Shown: in pieces, positions 62,105 through 64,000 of the stretch
Numbering within the stretch: the first letter of the stretch is position 1
Layout of the letters: the number at the start of each line of letters is the position of its first letter
DNA from: Delphinapterus leucas
Lineage: Eukaryota > Chordata > Mammalia > Artiodactyla > Monodontidae
Direction: 5' to 3'
Length of the DNA: 64,000 nt
Assembly (NCBI RefSeq): GCF_002288925.2
Contig: NW_022098093.1
Coordinates: forward strand, 1,369,266 to 1,433,265
The notes under the pieces: model-generated
Database searches by the model: none
The model's input: only the letters and a program-made list of their open reading frames with translations
Told to the model about the DNA's origin: nothing
Translations under genes and position numbers: made by a program

Positions 62105-62932
62105 ACGTCAGGACCTATTTAAACACAGCTCTTGCTTTGCCTCTAATCCGAATTAGGAAAAATCAAAAGAACAAACATTCCGGTCAACAGACTTACAGAA
62201 CATGAAACTCTGAGAGATTTTTTAAGTTCCCACTTAAATGTGTTTATTTTGTTTAGCCTAAACACAGGTAATCTGGCATGCGCACTATTACCTGCCCCCT
62301 TCAAACTGGCTGATCTTGAAGTCCAAAACGGCTTTCTGAATTGTATCTGGGCCTCTGCAGGTATTACCTGTCCTTATATGTAAGAAAGGTATCCAAATAT
62401 CCACGTCTCTACTTTGGGTTTTAAACTAACTTTATACTTTTCTCCGGAAAAACAAAGAAGGCATCAGTGCAAAAGTTATTTTAGAAGTGGAGTTATGCAA
62501 ACCCTTCAACACATCCCCGAAGGTGCCAGCCTTGTACTTATAAACAGTTTCAGAGCATTTCAGGTGTTCAGCATAATTTTCACTCTTATTGCAGTACTCT
62601 CACTGTGTTTGAGCTCTTTTTTATTATTTTTTCCCTTACCTTGAAACTAGTCTGCCATTTCAAAGCAAGAAGGAACTACTGACAAAACATGAAGGTGTTC
62701 TATCCTCTACTTAAATCCTAACTTTCTTTCAAATAGTTACTCGATTTGGGGGTGGGAGAGGGTCGTGGTTTGATCATGCGTGGAGGCACGTGCAACCTTA
62801 AGGAAGCAAAAGTTGAGTCTCCAGTAGTTTCCTCGAAAACTTTGAAAACTTCACTTTGGAGCAGTGTTTCTTCCTGACGTTAATTGGTCGGCAAATTAAC
62901 TTTCCCTTCCCTCGTTTTGTTTCTGCTTCCAG

Positions 62933-63423
62933 TGACAGTGGTGTTGTTTGCAGCCCTCAGGCGACAGCGGAAAAAAGAACCTTTGATCATTTCCAAAGAG
63001 GACATCAGAGACAACATTGTCAGTTACAACGACGAAGGTGGGGGAGAGGAGGACACCCAGGCCTTTGATATCGGCACCCTGAGAAATCCCGAAGCCATAG
63101 AGGACAGCAAATTACGCAGGGACATTGTGCCCGAAGCCCTTTTTCTACCCCGACGGACTCCAGCAGCTTGTGATAACACCGACGTCCGAGATTTCATTAA
63201 CCAAAGGTTAAAGGAAAATGACACGGACCCCACTGCCCCGCCCTACGACTCCTTGGCCACCTTCGCCTACGAGGGTACCGGTTCAGTGGCCGATTCCCTG
63301 AGCTCGCTGGAGTCGGTGACCACGGATGGAGACCAGGACTATGAATACCTTAGTGACTGGGGGCCTCGGTTCAAAAAGCTCGCAGATATGTACGGAGGGG
63401 TGGACAGTGACAAGGACTCCTAA
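62933..63423 (+). CDS. CDH6: Duplicate of the CDH6 terminal coding exon
   Basis: It is identical to 46663-47153, with the same CTGCTTCCAG acceptor, entry phase, tail from [14 protein letters not shown] to DSDKDS, and stop at 63421-63423. If the duplication is real, the upstream donor at 41428 could splice to either copy and give the same protein with a different 3'UTR. If it is an assembly error, this entry does not exist in the animal. It has no upstream exons of its own, so it is not a second cadherin gene. Confidence 0.6.
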
Positions 63424-64000
63424 TATGTTGCCTTTTTCATTTTCCAGTACGACACTGAAACATGTGAAGTGGCTCTTTCTTTCTATTTATCCACCGCTCC
63501 GTGAAGGGTTCTCTGTTCTACCCGTTCCAAAAGTCAATGGCTGCAGTCCGTGCGGATCCAATGTTAGAGACTTTTTTTCTAGTACACTTTTATGAGCTTC
63601 TGAGAGGCAAATGTTTATTTTTTAGCGCATCCAGTTAACCATGTCAGCCCAACAGGCAGCGTGCTGGAGGAGAGGATGGGGAGTAATCCTTTCCCCTGTT
63701 CTCTTAGTGCAGGTTTGGAACATGCTCGATTTCACTGGCCTGGTCTCGTAGTACATTGCATTGACCCAAGGTCAGCTGACTGCTCTGTACATTTCACATG
63801 CTAATGGGATAAGGGATTATACTTTATAAAAATATAGTTTTAGTTAAAGAAATGAAGGAGGAACCACTGCTCTTGGTATATCAGCTCACAAGGAGATGAT
63901 GAACTATATATGGGTGTGTATTTCTCCTACAAAGAATTTCAAATGATATTTGCCGGTCCTGTTTATCCTTCATGATCTTTTTCCGGCACCAGTGACTATT
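63424..64000 (+). other. CDH6: Duplicate start of the CDH6 3'UTR
   Basis: Copy of 47154-47730, running off the window. Confidence 0.7.

Larger units (their letters stand above)
62016..64000 (+). repeat. Second copy of the CDH6 3' end (1985 bp; source 45746-47730)
   Basis: Every stretch compared between 62016-64000 and 45746-47730 is identical at an offset of 16,270, including the partial SINE, the private mismatch in its target-site duplication, the terminal exon and the UTR start. It runs off the right edge, so the true length is unknown. It is either a false duplication in the assembly or a very recent direct duplication. Confidence 0.97.

Noticed and set aside
62933..63423. A second cadherin gene at the right end
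   Set aside because: Only the terminal exon with its intron and UTR flanks is present, identical to the first copy, and the left edge is a SINE breakpoint with no upstream exons.

Overview
The window is cetacean genomic DNA, most likely from a toothed whale. Full CHR-type, tRNA-derived SINEs of the cetacean kind recur with intact target-site duplications. Older mammalian repeats (MIR, L2, MER20, MER5A, a MaLR-like LTR) lie between them. One real protein-coding gene is visible: the 3' part of a type II classical cadherin on the + strand, recognised as CDH6 (K-cadherin) from its EC1 RGD motif, its cytoplasmic tail and its overall sequence.

Layout: 1-3290 is a 5'-intact but mutated L1 on the minus strand, running off the left edge. 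3291-21780 is the end of a large upstream CDH6 intron full of old repeats. 21781-47153 carries ten consecutive coding exons of 295, 120, 168, 188, 254, 137, 122, 118, 252 and 491 nt (the last includes the stop). They join in frame without a break and encode 714 residues: most of EC1, EC2-EC5, the transmembrane helix and the whole cytoplasmic tail. About 76 N-terminal residues (signal peptide, propeptide, start of EC1) must lie left of the window. 47154 to about 52.2-52.7 kb is a long AT-rich 3'UTR, followed by intergenic DNA with young SINEs and old L2.

The most unusual structure is at the right end. From 62016 to the window end, the last 917 bp of the preceding intron, the terminal exon and the first 577 bp of 3'UTR appear a second time at an offset of exactly 16,270 bp, with no difference found in the stretches compared. 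The left breakpoint falls inside a SINE in the source copy, and a perfect 71-bp tandem repeat abuts the junction. This pattern favours a false duplication in the assembly; a very recent real duplication would create a second, equivalent terminal exon.

A second point of interest is that reading through the donor of the transmembrane exon gives a short open tail and would make a 663-residue form without the catenin-binding tail. I saw no prokaryotic system, CRISPR array, RNA gene or novel multi-gene system. The work was done by eye; repeat boundaries are approximate, family names come from recalled consensus features, and comparisons with human CDH6 are from memory.
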